From positions 4,986-43,809 of the forward strand of contig JAFEDL010000052.1 of NCBI GenBank assembly GCA_018241645.1: 38,824 bases of DNA, written 5' to 3'. The notes beneath the pieces were generated by a model. That model saw only the letters and a program-made list of their open reading frames with translations. It made no database searches and was not told the origin of the DNA. This document shows positions 24,106-31,914 of this stretch, piece after piece. Positions within the stretch are counted from its first letter, which is position 1; every line of letters begins with the position of its first letter. Position numbers and translations under genes: made by a program. This DNA is from Pseudomonadota bacterium. GTDB lineage: Bacteria > Pseudomonadota > Gammaproteobacteria > Burkholderiales > SG8-39.

Positions 24106-24830
24106 GACCGCTGCTGGAAGTGCGCAGCATCGCCAAGTCGTTCCGCGGCCTCAAGGCCGTCGCGAACGCCAGCTTCGAGGTGCCGCAGGGCGGGATCGTG
24201 GCGCTGATCGGGCCGAACGGCGCCGGCAAGACCACCTGCTTCAACATGATCGCCGGGGTTTTCGCGCCCGACACCGGCGAGATCATGTTCGAAGGCCGGC
24301 GCATCGACGGCCGAAGGCCCGACCAGATCTGCGTGGCAGGGATCGGCCGAACCTTCCAGATCGTAAAGCCGTTCGCGGGGCTCTCGGTGCTCGACAACGT
24401 GATCGTCGGCGCCTTCAATCGCACGAAACACCTCGCGGAGGCGCGCAAGGCCTCCGAGTCCATCCTCGATCAGCTCGGCCTGGGGCCCAAGCGCGACCTG
24501 CCCGCCTCCTCGCTGACGCTGCCCGACCGCAAGCGCCTCGAAGTCGCGCGCGCGCTCGCCACCGGGCCGAAGATGCTGCTGCTCGACGAGGTCATGGCCG
24601 GCCTGCGCCCCACCGAATGCGACCAGATGGTCGAGGTGTTCCGCGAGCTCAATGCCCGCGACGGCCTCACCATCCTCCTCATCGAGCACGTCATGCGCGC
24701 GGTGATGGCGCTGGCCCAGCAGATCGTGGTGCTCCACCATGGCGAGATCATCGCGCTCGGCACGCCGCAGCAGGTGGTGCGCGACCCCGCGGTGCTGGAG
24801 TGCTACCTCGGCGAGGAGACCGAGGTATGA
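24102..24830 (+). CDS. livG: LivG-family ABC ATPase with atypical signature motif
   Basis: A 242-residue ATPase with Walker A GPNGAGKTT, the Q-loop region GIGRTFQIVKPF, Walker B MLLLDEV and the H-loop LLIEHVM. The LSGGQ-type signature is replaced by L138-TLPDRKRLE, and the residue after the Walker B Glu is Val, not Pro. I recall similar LTL-x-x-RKR variants in other importers of this class, so it is probably functional. GTG at 24102 overlaps the livM stop (GTGA). Confidence 0.88.
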   Translation: MRPLLEVRSIAKSFRGLKAVANASFEVPQGGIVALIGPNGAGKTTCFNMIAGVFAPDTGEIMFEGRRIDGRRPDQICVAGIGRTFQIVKPFAGLSVLDNVIVGAFNRTKHLAEARKASESILDQLGLGPKRDLPASSLTLPDRKRLEVARALATGPKMLLLDEVMAGLRPTECDQMVEVFRELNARDGLTILLIEHVMRAVMALAQQIVVLHHGEIIALGTPQQVVRDPAVLECYLGEETEV

Positions 24831-25540
24831 GCGCCCTGCTGGAGATCGAGGGACTCGACCTCTACTACGGGGACGCGCAGGCCCTGTCGGAGGTTTCGCT
24901 GTCCGTGGACGAAGGCAGGATAGTGGCCATCGTAGGCGCAAACGGCGCTGGGAAATCCTCGCTGATCCGCACCATCGCCGGCATCGAGAAGCCGCGTGGC
25001 GGGAAGGTGCGCTTCAAGGGCAAAGACATTACCGGCTTCGAGTCGCATGCGACCTGCAACCTCGGCATCGGCCAGGTGGCCGAGGGGCGCCAGATCTTTC
25101 CCACCCTGTCGGTCACCGAGAACCTCGAGATGGGCGGCCTGCTGCCGCGCGCGAAATCGAAGGCGCGGCAGACCCTGGAAGAGGTCTTCGCCATGTTCCC
25201 GCGCCTCGCGGAGCGCCGCAACCAGCTCGCCGGCACCATGTCCGGCGGCGAGCAGCAGATGCTGGCGATCGGCCGCTGCCTGATGGGCCAGCCCGAACTG
25301 ATCATGTTCGACGAGCCTTCGCTCGGCCTTGCGCCCACGATCGTGCAGGAGGTCTTCCGCATCATCCGCGCGCTGAACGCGCGCGGCATGACCATCCTGC
25401 TGGTCGAGCAGAACGTGGCCGTGTCGCTGAAGATCTCGTCCACCGCCTACGTGCTGGAAAACGGGCGCATCGTGATGTCGGGCAGCGGCGAATCGCTGCT
25501 GCACGACGATCGCGTGCGGCAGGCCTACCTGGGCTTGTAG
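24827..25540 (+). CDS. livF: LivF-family ABC ATPase
   Basis: A 237-residue ATPase. Walker A is GANGAGKSS, followed by IGQVAEGRQIFPTLSVTENL (Q-loop region), the canonical signature MSGGEQQML, Walker B LIMFDEPSLGLAP and the H-loop VEQNV, all typical of LivF. With the variant LivG it would form the ATPase pair, one site having the normal signature. It overlaps livG by 4 nt (ATGA). Its 3' end overlaps, by 16 nt, the end of the small cysteine-rich gene on the opposite strand. Confidence 0.92.
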   Translation: MSALLEIEGLDLYYGDAQALSEVSLSVDEGRIVAIVGANGAGKSSLIRTIAGIEKPRGGKVRFKGKDITGFESHATCNLGIGQVAEGRQIFPTLSVTENLEMGGLLPRAKSKARQTLEEVFAMFPRLAERRNQLAGTMSGGEQQMLAIGRCLMGQPELIMFDEPSLGLAPTIVQEVFRIIRALNARGMTILLVEQNVAVSLKISSTAYVLENGRIVMSGSGESLLHDDRVRQAYLGL

Positions 25541-25746
25541 GCTGCATTTCGATCAATTGCGCAGGCCCTGCAGATGCAGGCGGCACCGCGCAGGCCCTCC
25601 GGGATACGTGCAAGTGTCTCCCGGCTGATCCGGACCGACTCGCACCAGCAGGGCTCCGAAAACGACCCGCACCGTGAAGCGGCACATTCGTTAGGCCTGC
25701 CGCAAAGCGGGCAGTCCGGTGCGTGAATCGGGGCGCGGGGAACCAC
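25525..25746 (-). CDS. Small cysteine-rich CWC-family protein
   Basis: A 73-residue protein with the pattern CPLCGRPNECAAS, EPCWCESVRIS and ACICRACA, the arrangement that names the cysteine-rich CWC family; these small proteins probably bind metal. No experimental function is known to me. I chose the GTG at 25746, 5 nt beyond the dipeptidase stop, because no ATG occurs in frame; the Shine-Dalgarno sequence is poor. It may be translated with the dipeptidase gene upstream. Confidence 0.65.
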   Translation of the reverse strand: MVPRAPIHAPDCPLCGRPNECAASRCGSFSEPCWCESVRISRETLARIPEGLRGAACICRACAIDRNAAYKPR

Positions 25747-25751
25747 GGGCT

Positions 25752-26786
25752 TCAGACGCTCATCGCCTGCCGCAGCACGCGAATGTAGTTGCCGCCCAGC
25801 ACGGCCTCGATCCCCGCGCCATTCAGCCCGCGTTTGGCCAGGTATCCGGGCAGTTCGGCGAACTCTACGTAGCCCGGCAGCGTGGAATGCCCCAGGCCGT
25901 CCATGTCGGTGCCTATGCCCACATGTTCGGCGCCATAGGCGGCCACCAGGCGCATCAGTTCGTCGGCATAGATGTCGAGATTCGGGTAGGCGTCCCACAG
26001 CGGCCACAATCCGATCACCCCTCCCTTGTCGGCAAGTTTCTTCGCGATGGGCGCATGGATGGCGCGGGCCGCGGCGCCTCCGCGCCAGGTGGTCGGCATG
26101 TTCGCGCTGACGTGGCCGTGGGAATAGATCACCGGCTTGGTGGAAATGTCGAGCATCTGGTCTATGCCGGCCGAAGTTCCGTGCGCGCCGTCGACCAGGA
26201 TGCCGAGGCGGTTGCACTCGCGCACCACGTCCTTGCCGAACGCGCTGAGGCCGCCGTACTTGGGATCTTCGGTGCTGATGTCCCCGATTTCCGCGAGGCG
26301 GTAGTGGAGCAGCTGCAGGTGCACCAGCCCGCTCGCGCGGACCTTCTCGAGGTACCCCAGCTCGCCTTCGAGGAAATCCGCGCCTTCGGAGGAAATCGCG
26401 ATCGCCGGAATCCGCTCCCGGAGGACGCGATCGAGGCCTTCCACCGAAGCCACGGCCGCCAGGTCCTGCGCCTTCATGCGCGCCGTCGTGCGGCCCAGCT
26501 GGACATCGAAGCTGCGGCGTACTTCGCCGGGCCGGGCCTCGCGCCAGGCCGCAAGGGTCTGCCGCGCGCGGGACCAGCGCACGAAAGGACTGTCGGGGAT
26601 GATCTTCTCGGCCACGAGCAGCATGCCGTTGGCGGTCATGTTCGCGCGCATATGCTCGCCCTGCTTGATCCACAGGTGCGCGTGCATGTCCGCAAACCGC
26701 AGCGGCGGCTGGGCGCGCAGCGGCAGCGGCAAGGCGCACGACAGGCCCAACCCGGCGCCACCCTTCAGGAATCCACGCCTGTCCAT
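25752..26786 (-). CDS. Membrane dipeptidase (peptidase family M19), Tat-exported
   Basis: A 344-residue exported zinc hydrolase of the renal-dipeptidase family. It begins with a twin-arginine signal (DRRGFLKGG), and GGGAGG lies 8 nt before the ATG at 26786. Metal-site candidates: D33-M-H35-A-H37, the glutamate in AIAISSEGADF, PVIYSHGHVSAN and GIGTDMDGLG. Canonical members have HxD at the first site; here it is HxH, so the metal site or substrate may differ. Members cleave dipeptides or related amide/imide bonds. The frame is open upstream to 26915 but that part runs into the promoter of the divergent gene. Confidence 0.85.
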   Translation of the reverse strand: MDRRGFLKGGAGLGLSCALPLPLRAQPPLRFADMHAHLWIKQGEHMRANMTANGMLLVAEKIIPDSPFVRWSRARQTLAAWREARPGEVRRSFDVQLGRTTARMKAQDLAAVASVEGLDRVLRERIPAIAISSEGADFLEGELGYLEKVRASGLVHLQLLHYRLAEIGDISTEDPKYGGLSAFGKDVVRECNRLGILVDGAHGTSAGIDQMLDISTKPVIYSHGHVSANMPTTWRGGAAARAIHAPIAKKLADKGGVIGLWPLWDAYPNLDIYADELMRLVAAYGAEHVGIGTDMDGLGHSTLPGYVEFAELPGYLAKRGLNGAGIEAVLGGNYIRVLRQAMSV

Positions 26787-26819
26787 CGAATTCGCCTCCC
26801 GGTGCGCGGGGTCCCGGCG

Positions 26820-26830
26820 CACACTGTGTG
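26820..26830. promoter_or_regulatory. Small palindrome in the dipeptidase/Bug divergent gap
   Basis: CACAC-T-GTGTG is a perfect 11-bp dyad in the 70-nt gap between the divergent dipeptidase and Bug genes. An AT-rich GAATAATTG follows on the plus strand and may serve as a -10 region for the Bug gene. It could be an operator; the evidence is only position and symmetry. Confidence 0.25.
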
Positions 26831-26856
26831 GAATAATTGCACAAAAGGAGGGATAC

Positions 26857-27831
26857 ATGCATATCGGGGATCGTCGTTGCTGGTTCGTTCTCGCCTCGCT
26901 GCTCTGGTGCGGCATTGCCGCGGCGCAAGCCGACTACCCGAACAAGCCGATCCGGCTGATCACGCCTTTCAACCCGGGCGGGGCGATCGACATCTACTCC
27001 CGCCTGATCGCCGAGCCGCTCGGCAGGCGCCTTGGCCAGAACATCGTGGTGGAGGCGATCGCCGGCGCCAACACGATCGTCGGGACCCAGGCCACTGCAC
27101 GCGCGGCACCGGACGGCTACACGTTCATGGTCACCACCATGTCGACAACGGTAAACAACCGGATCCTGTACTCGAAGACCCTGCCCTACGACCCGGACAA
27201 GGACCTCGCGCCGATCACGCAGCTGTCCTACGGCACGGTCCTGTTCGCGGGCCCGGGCACGGCGCCTTACAAGGACCTCAAGGAATTCATCCAATGGGCC
27301 AAGGGCAGGGATCGCGTCACCTACGGATCGTGGGGCGTCGCCTCCTGGGGCCATCTCGCCGGCCAGATCCTCAAGCGCGACCTGGGCCTGAACCTCGAGC
27401 ACGTGCCCTACAAGGGCGACGTGCCGGCCATCACGGACGTGCAGAACGGCGGCCTGGACACGACTTTCGCGAGTCCCACCAGCGCGAAGCCGCGCATTGC
27501 CTCGGGCGCGCTCAGGCCGATCGCCATGACCGGCCCGATGCGCTCGGCCTCGATGCCTGACCTGCCTACGTTCACGGAGCAAGGCGTGCCCAACGTCGAC
27601 CTCGCGATCTGGGTGGGCGCCTACGCGCCCGCCGGCACGCCGCGCGCGATCATCGACCGCCTGCAGCGCGAGCTCAAGGCCGTGATCAACCTGCCCGAGG
27701 TGCGCGAGAAGATGGTCTTCCAGGGCCAGACCCCGGTAGGCAACACGCCCGAGGAATTCGTCGCGAATGTGCGGGCCGATTTCCCGAAATGGGAGGCCCT
27801 CATCAAGGCTTCCGGCGCAAAGCTGGAATAA
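26857..27831 (+). CDS. Bug-family tripartite tricarboxylate transporter substrate-binding protein
   Basis: A 324-residue periplasmic binding protein with a Sec signal (about 1-23, ending AAAQA). It has the Bug/TctC hallmarks: YPNKPIRLITPFNPGGAIDIYSR, VGTQATARAAPDGYTFMV, LEHVPYKGDVPAITDV and a C-terminal PEEFVANVRADFPKW. AAGGAGGG lies 4 nt before the ATG at 26857. These proteins are hugely expanded in Burkholderiales and bind carboxylates, often without adjacent membrane genes, as here. The ligand is unknown. The gene is followed after 3 nt by the Hsp33-like gene. Confidence 0.92.
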   Translation: MHIGDRRCWFVLASLLWCGIAAAQADYPNKPIRLITPFNPGGAIDIYSRLIAEPLGRRLGQNIVVEAIAGANTIVGTQATARAAPDGYTFMVTTMSTTVNNRILYSKTLPYDPDKDLAPITQLSYGTVLFAGPGTAPYKDLKEFIQWAKGRDRVTYGSWGVASWGHLAGQILKRDLGLNLEHVPYKGDVPAITDVQNGGLDTTFASPTSAKPRIASGALRPIAMTGPMRSASMPDLPTFTEQGVPNVDLAIWVGAYAPAGTPRAIIDRLQRELKAVINLPEVREKMVFQGQTPVGNTPEEFVANVRADFPKWEALIKASGAKLE

Positions 27832-27834
27832 GCG

Positions 27835-28677
27835 GTGCAGACCGACTACGTACAGCCCTTCCTGTTCGAAGACCTCGACATCCGCGGGCGGCTGGTATGC
27901 CTGTCCGGCGCCTGGGCCAGGATGGTCGAGGGGCGCGACTACCCGGCGCCGATCGCCGAAGTGCTCGGCCAGACGACCGCGCTTGCGGTCCTGCTCGGCG
28001 CGAACCAGAAGGGTTCCGGCCGCGTGACGCTGCAGGTGCGCGGCAACGGCCCGGTCTCGCTTCTCGTCGCGGATTGCACCTCGGACCTCAGGATCCGCGG
28101 CATGGCGCACTTCGCGCCGGGCGCCACGGGCGGAGTGCTCGAGCTCCTCGGCGACGGCCGCTTCGCGCTGACGCTGGACGACGGCCGCAGCGAACAGCTC
28201 TACCAGAGCATCGTGCCGCTCCAAGGCGACACGCTGTCGGACACCTTTTCCAGCTACCTCGCGCGATCCGAGCAGGTGGAAGCCTTCCTGCTGCTGCTCG
28301 CAGACGACGATGCAGCCTGCGGACTGGTCCTCGAGAAGCTGCCCAGGGCCGATGAGCGCGACCCGGACGGCTGGAATCGCATGACCCGGTTTGCGGCGAC
28401 GCTCACGCTGCGCGAAACGCTCGACACCCAGCCCTACGACCTCCTGACGCGCCTGTTCCCGGAGGAGCTGCTGCGCGTATACAAGCTCGCCCGGGTGGAA
28501 TACCACTGCCCTTACGACGTCGAGAAGGTAAAGGACATGCTGAGGAGCCTTGGCCGCGCGGAGGTGGAATCGATCCTCGCGGAGAAGGGCGAAGTCCTGA
28601 TCAGGAACGAGATGTGCAACCACGAGTACCGGTTCGATTCGGATGCCGTGGCGCAAATGTTCGCGGAGGAGAACTGA
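27835..28677 (+). CDS. hslO: Hsp33-family chaperone with degenerate redox switch
   Basis: A 280-residue homologue of Hsp33, an oxidation-activated holdase chaperone. The body matches well (ALAVLLGANQKGSGRVTLQV, RGMAHFAPG, QLYQSIVPLQGDTLS). Normal Hsp33 binds zinc through CxC and CxxC near the C-terminus. Here the first pair reads HC225-P-Y227 and the second N258-E-M-C261, so two of four cysteines are missing while the surrounding frame (LRSLGRAEVESILAEKGEV) is intact. Redox activation should therefore be altered or lost. The start is GTG at 27835, 3 nt after the Bug stop; the stop overlaps the next ATG by 1 nt. Confidence 0.88.
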   Translation: MQTDYVQPFLFEDLDIRGRLVCLSGAWARMVEGRDYPAPIAEVLGQTTALAVLLGANQKGSGRVTLQVRGNGPVSLLVADCTSDLRIRGMAHFAPGATGGVLELLGDGRFALTLDDGRSEQLYQSIVPLQGDTLSDTFSSYLARSEQVEAFLLLLADDDAACGLVLEKLPRADERDPDGWNRMTRFAATLTLRETLDTQPYDLLTRLFPEELLRVYKLARVEYHCPYDVEKVKDMLRSLGRAEVESILAEKGEVLIRNEMCNHEYRFDSDAVAQMFAEEN

Positions 28678-29840
28678 TGGACACCGGCACGGCCTACGGG
28701 CTCCCTGCCCCCACCTGGAAGAAGGAGCTCACCGAGGTCGGCCCGGGCACGCCGATGGGCGAACTGCTGCGCCGCTATTGGCACCCGGTAGGCCTCGCCG
28801 CCGACGCCGGCTCCATTCCGCGCAAGGTGCGCGCGCTCGGGGAGGACCTGGTCCTGTTCCGCGACGGCCTGGGCCGCGCGGGGCTGGTGTACCCGCATTG
28901 CGCCCACCGGGGCGCATCGCTCTACTATGGCAAGACCGAGGCGCAGGGCATCCGTTGCTGCTATCACGGGTGGCTGTTCGACACCGAGGGGCATTGCCTC
29001 GAGCAACCCTGCGAGGCAGGCGGCGGCCCTCGGCGCGACAAGGTGCGCCAGCCCTGGTACCCAGTCAAGGAGCGCTACGGCCTCGTTTACGCTTACATGG
29101 GCCCGCCGGAGAAGAAGCCGCTGCTGCCGCGCTACGAATGCCTGGAAGTGCTTGCGGAAGGCGAGTTCATCGACGCCGACGACTCGAGCATAGGCTCGGG
29201 CGGCGCGGTGATCGCGCCCTGCAACTGGCTGCAGCACTATGAAAACGTAGTGGACCCGTTCCACGTGCCGATCCTGCACGGCTCGTTCTCCGGCGCGCAG
29301 TTCACCAGCCAGATGGCCAGCATGCCGCAGGTGCAGTTTTCGACCACGGCCCTGGGCGTCAAGGTGACCTCGCAACGCATGATGGAGGACGGCCGGATCT
29401 TCCATCGCGTCACCGAGGCGGCGGTGCCGACGCTGCGCGTGGTGCCCAATCCGCGTGTCGGCACGTACGGCATGGTCGAGTCGATCGGCTGGGTGCTGCC
29501 GATCGACGACACCAGCTATCGCATCTACACCGCGGGCCGCGTGACCGAGAAAGGCGGGCTGACCAAGTTCCGCTCGCGCTTCAACGGCAAGTCCTGGGCC
29601 GAGCTCACCGAGGAAGAGCACCAGCGTTATCCGGGCGATTACGAGACCCAGGTCAGCCAGGGCCCGATCGCGCACCATTCGGAGGAGCACTTCGCCACCA
29701 GCGACAAGGGCATAGCGCTGCTGCGGCGTTTCCTCGAGCAGCAGCTCAAGGCCGTGGCCGCCGGCGCCGATCCGGCCGGCACCGCGTTCGGCGAGGAAGC
29801 CGCCTACGTGAGATTCGAGGCGGGCAATTTCCTGATCTAG
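28677..29840 (+). CDS. Rieske-type aromatic ring oxygenase, alpha subunit
   Basis: A 387-residue non-haem iron oxygenase. The [2Fe-2S] Rieske ligands are C75-A-H77 and C94-CY-H97. The mononuclear iron site is N190-VVD193-PFH196-VPILH201, matching the NxxDxxHxxxxH motif. Members hydroxylate or O-demethylate aromatic acids (phthalate dioxygenase and vanillate demethylase relatives) using a separate reductase, not found in this window. GGAGGAG precedes the ATG, which overlaps the hslO stop (TGATG). Converges stop-to-stop on the Old Yellow Enzyme gene. Exact substrate cannot be told. Confidence 0.9.
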   Translation: MDTGTAYGLPAPTWKKELTEVGPGTPMGELLRRYWHPVGLAADAGSIPRKVRALGEDLVLFRDGLGRAGLVYPHCAHRGASLYYGKTEAQGIRCCYHGWLFDTEGHCLEQPCEAGGGPRRDKVRQPWYPVKERYGLVYAYMGPPEKKPLLPRYECLEVLAEGEFIDADDSSIGSGGAVIAPCNWLQHYENVVDPFHVPILHGSFSGAQFTSQMASMPQVQFSTTALGVKVTSQRMMEDGRIFHRVTEAAVPTLRVVPNPRVGTYGMVESIGWVLPIDDTSYRIYTAGRVTEKGGLTKFRSRFNGKSWAELTEEEHQRYPGDYETQVSQGPIAHHSEEHFATSDKGIALLRRFLEQQLKAVAAGADPAGTAFGEEAAYVRFEAGNFLI

Positions 29841-30962
29841 CTAGGCCGCAGGCGGCCTGGCGAGCTTCGAGCCGTGCCAGGCGGTGTAGGCGGCGCGCTC
29901 GTACTGCGGCGGCACCGGGGCTGGCAGCCCGAAATGCTCCGCCGCGTGCCAGACCCAGCGCGGGTTGTCGAGGAAGCCACGCGCCATCGCCACCATGTCC
30001 GCCTTGCCGGAAGCGACGATCTCCTCCGCCTGGTCGGGATCCGCGATCATGCCCACTGCGCGCACCGCCATCTCCGGCACGGCCTTCTTGACCGCCTCTG
30101 CGTGCGGCACCTGGTAATTCGGGCCGATGGTGTAGCGCGTCTGGCCCAGCAGGGCCCCGGTGGTCACGCACACATAGTCGTACCCGATCTTCTTAAGGGC
30201 GCGCGTCAATGCGATCGTGTCCTCGATCGGCGTGCCGTTGTCCACCCAGTCGTGGGCCGAAATGCGCGCCCCAAGGCACCGCTCCTTCGGCCAGACATCG
30301 CGCACCGCGCCCGCCACTTCGAGGAGCGCGCGCATGCGCTTTTCGGGCGTCCCGCCGTAGGCGTCCGTGCGCTGGTTCGACAGCGGCGAGAAGAACTGGT
30401 GCAGCAGGTAGCCATGCGCGGCGTGCAGTTCGGCCACGTCGAGGCCGAGCCGCGCTGAACGCACCGCGGCCGCGGCAAAGGCATCGACAATCGCCTTGAT
30501 CTCGGCGACCGAGAGTTCCCGCGGCGTATGCCAGCCCGGCCGCGTATCGTACGGTAGCGCCGAAGGGGCGACGGTCGGCCAAGGATTCTCCAGCGGCCCG
30601 AGGGCCGTGCGGCCCGCCCATGGCACCTGTGTCGAGCCCTTGCGCCCGGCGTGGCCGAGCTGGATCCCCATCGGGTTCCTGGAAAGGCGGCGGCAGTAGT
30701 CGATCACGCGCTTCATCGCCGCTTCGTTTTCGTCGTTGTACAACCCCGCGCAGCCGTGGCTGATGCGCCCTTCGCGCGTCACGGCCGTGGCTTCGATCAC
30801 GACCAGGCCCGCGCCGGAGATCGCCATGCTGGCGAGGTGCGCCAGGTGCCAGTCGCTCATGCAGCCGTCGTTTGAGGAGTACTGGCACATGGGCGCGACG
30901 ACGATGCGGTTGGGCAGCGTGATGCCCCCGAGCTGGATCGGGGTGAAGAGTTTCGGAGTCAT
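29841..30962 (-). CDS. NADH:flavin oxidoreductase, Old Yellow Enzyme family (YqjM-like)
   Basis: A 373-residue FMN-dependent TIM-barrel ene-reductase. The N-terminal PNRIVVAPMCQYSS carries the cysteine typical of the YqjM/thermophilic-like class, and ELHAAHGYLLHQFFSPLSNQR carries the two substrate-binding histidines. The later ADMVAMARGFLDNPRW (phosphate-binding end) fits too. It reduces activated C=C bonds such as enones or maleimides. AGGAA lies just before the ATG. The gene begins 41 nt after the nitrile-hydratase-like alpha subunit and so may be last in that operon. Confidence 0.9.
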   Translation of the reverse strand: MTPKLFTPIQLGGITLPNRIVVAPMCQYSSNDGCMSDWHLAHLASMAISGAGLVVIEATAVTREGRISHGCAGLYNDENEAAMKRVIDYCRRLSRNPMGIQLGHAGRKGSTQVPWAGRTALGPLENPWPTVAPSALPYDTRPGWHTPRELSVAEIKAIVDAFAAAAVRSARLGLDVAELHAAHGYLLHQFFSPLSNQRTDAYGGTPEKRMRALLEVAGAVRDVWPKERCLGARISAHDWVDNGTPIEDTIALTRALKKIGYDYVCVTTGALLGQTRYTIGPNYQVPHAEAVKKAVPEMAVRAVGMIADPDQAEEIVASGKADMVAMARGFLDNPRWVWHAAEHFGLPAPVPPQYERAAYTAWHGSKLARPPAA

Positions 30963-31003
30963 ATTTCCTTAGTACGAGAGGGGGTACGGGGGAACCGGGA
31001 GGT

Positions 31004-31606
31004 TCACCTGTGCCGATTGGGTAGCGAAACGCCGATCAGGCTGTCGCGCGTCACCAGCGCGGCGAGCTGGTCTTCGGTAAGGCTTTCGGTGCCGGCCGGG
31101 CGCATCGGCAGCACGAGGTAGCGCATGTCGGCCGTGCTGTCGTGCACGCGGATGGCCACGCCGTCGGGGATCTTCGTCCCGAATTCCTCCAGCACCGCGC
31201 GCGGCTCGCGCACCACCCGGCTGCGGTAGTTGCGCGACTTGTACCAGTCGGGCGGCAGGCCGAGCAGCATGCGCGGGTAGCAGGAACACAGCGTGCAGAC
31301 GATCACGTTGTGCGTTTCCGGGGTGTTCTCGACCACGATCAGCCTGAGGCCGGGCACCTCGAAGCCGAGCTCTTCCGCGGCCTTGCTGCCGTCGGCGAGC
31401 ATCCGCGCCTTGTACGCCGGGTCCAGCCAGGCGCGCGCCACCATCTTCGCGCCGCGCTCGGGGCTGCGGGCGCGGATCTCGCCCATGGCCTGCTCCACTT
31501 CGGCCTCCGTGATCACGCCCTTTTCCACCAGCAGCTCGCGCAGGCTCACCTCCATCATCTGGAAATAGGTGAGCGGCTGGTAGGTGCCGAGGTCTTCGTC
31601 GTTCAT
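31004..31606 (-). CDS. Nitrile hydratase-like alpha subunit (cobalt type) or thiocyanate hydrolase gamma
   Basis: A 200-residue protein with the metal-claw motif V-C104-T-L-C107-S-C109. Threonine at the second position marks the cobalt type. The following LGLPPDWYKSRNYRSRVVREPRAVL and STADMRYLVLPMRPAGTE...ALVTRDSLIGV match nitrile hydratase alpha and thiocyanate hydrolase gamma subunits. In active enzymes C107 and C109 are oxidised to sulfinic and sulfenic acids. The gene overlaps the beta-C subunit gene by 4 nt. It is not clear whether the substrate is a nitrile or thiocyanate. No amidase is visible nearby. Confidence 0.9.
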   Translation of the reverse strand: MNDEDLGTYQPLTYFQMMEVSLRELLVEKGVITEAEVEQAMGEIRARSPERGAKMVARAWLDPAYKARMLADGSKAAEELGFEVPGLRLIVVENTPETHNVIVCTLCSCYPRMLLGLPPDWYKSRNYRSRVVREPRAVLEEFGTKIPDGVAIRVHDSTADMRYLVLPMRPAGTESLTEDQLAALVTRDSLIGVSLPNRHR

Positions 31607-31914
31607 GGGATGGGCTCGAGCCAGTGCTGGAAGATTTCGATTTCGATCACGTCCGAGGCCGGGCCCGCGTACGCCGGCCAGACGTCCTTCTGCACGAAGC
31701 GGACCCGGTACAGCGGCTGGCGCGGCTTGCCGGAACGCGCATAGGCGAGTTCCTCCGGGTTGGGGAAATCGCCGCACAGCCGCTCGACCACGCCACTGTG
31801 GCCGCGGATGTACCAGGGCGTGCGCACGTGGCCGGGCGGCGCGGCCTTGAGCACGCGCACCCGGTCGCCCGGCTTGAAGCGGGCCGCGACCCGTTCAGCA
31901 ACCGCTGCCGTCAT
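31603..31914 (-). CDS. Nitrile hydratase beta subunit, C-terminal half (separate gene)
   Basis: A 103-residue protein matching the SH3-like C-terminal half of nitrile hydratase beta: ARFKPGDRVRVLKAAPPGHVRTPWYIRGHSGVVE and LYRVRFVQKDVWPAYAG...IEIEIFQHWLEPI. In conventional enzymes this is fused to the N-terminal half encoded by the gene immediately before; here the two overlap by 20 nt in different frames. Thiocyanate hydrolase ScnA corresponds to this half. The 4-nt overlap with the alpha gene shows tight co-translation. Confidence 0.85.
   Translation of the reverse strand: MTAAVAERVAARFKPGDRVRVLKAAPPGHVRTPWYIRGHSGVVERLCGDFPNPEELAYARSGKPRQPLYRVRFVQKDVWPAYAGPASDVIEIEIFQHWLEPIP

Noticed and set aside
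25525..28656. A 1043-codon minus-strand open frame
   Set aside because: It crosses Hsp33, Bug and dipeptidase genes in the wrong frame; only its last 73 codons (the CWC protein) look real.
28501..28677. Frameshift as the cause of the missing Hsp33 cysteines
   Set aside because: Family residues between and after the cysteine sites stay in one frame, so substitutions rather than a shift explain the loss.
31895..31914. Frameshift splitting a fused nitrile hydratase beta gene
   Set aside because: Both halves have proper starts, stops and domain ends, and the same split exists in thiocyanate hydrolase. A sequencing error in the linker cannot be fully excluded.
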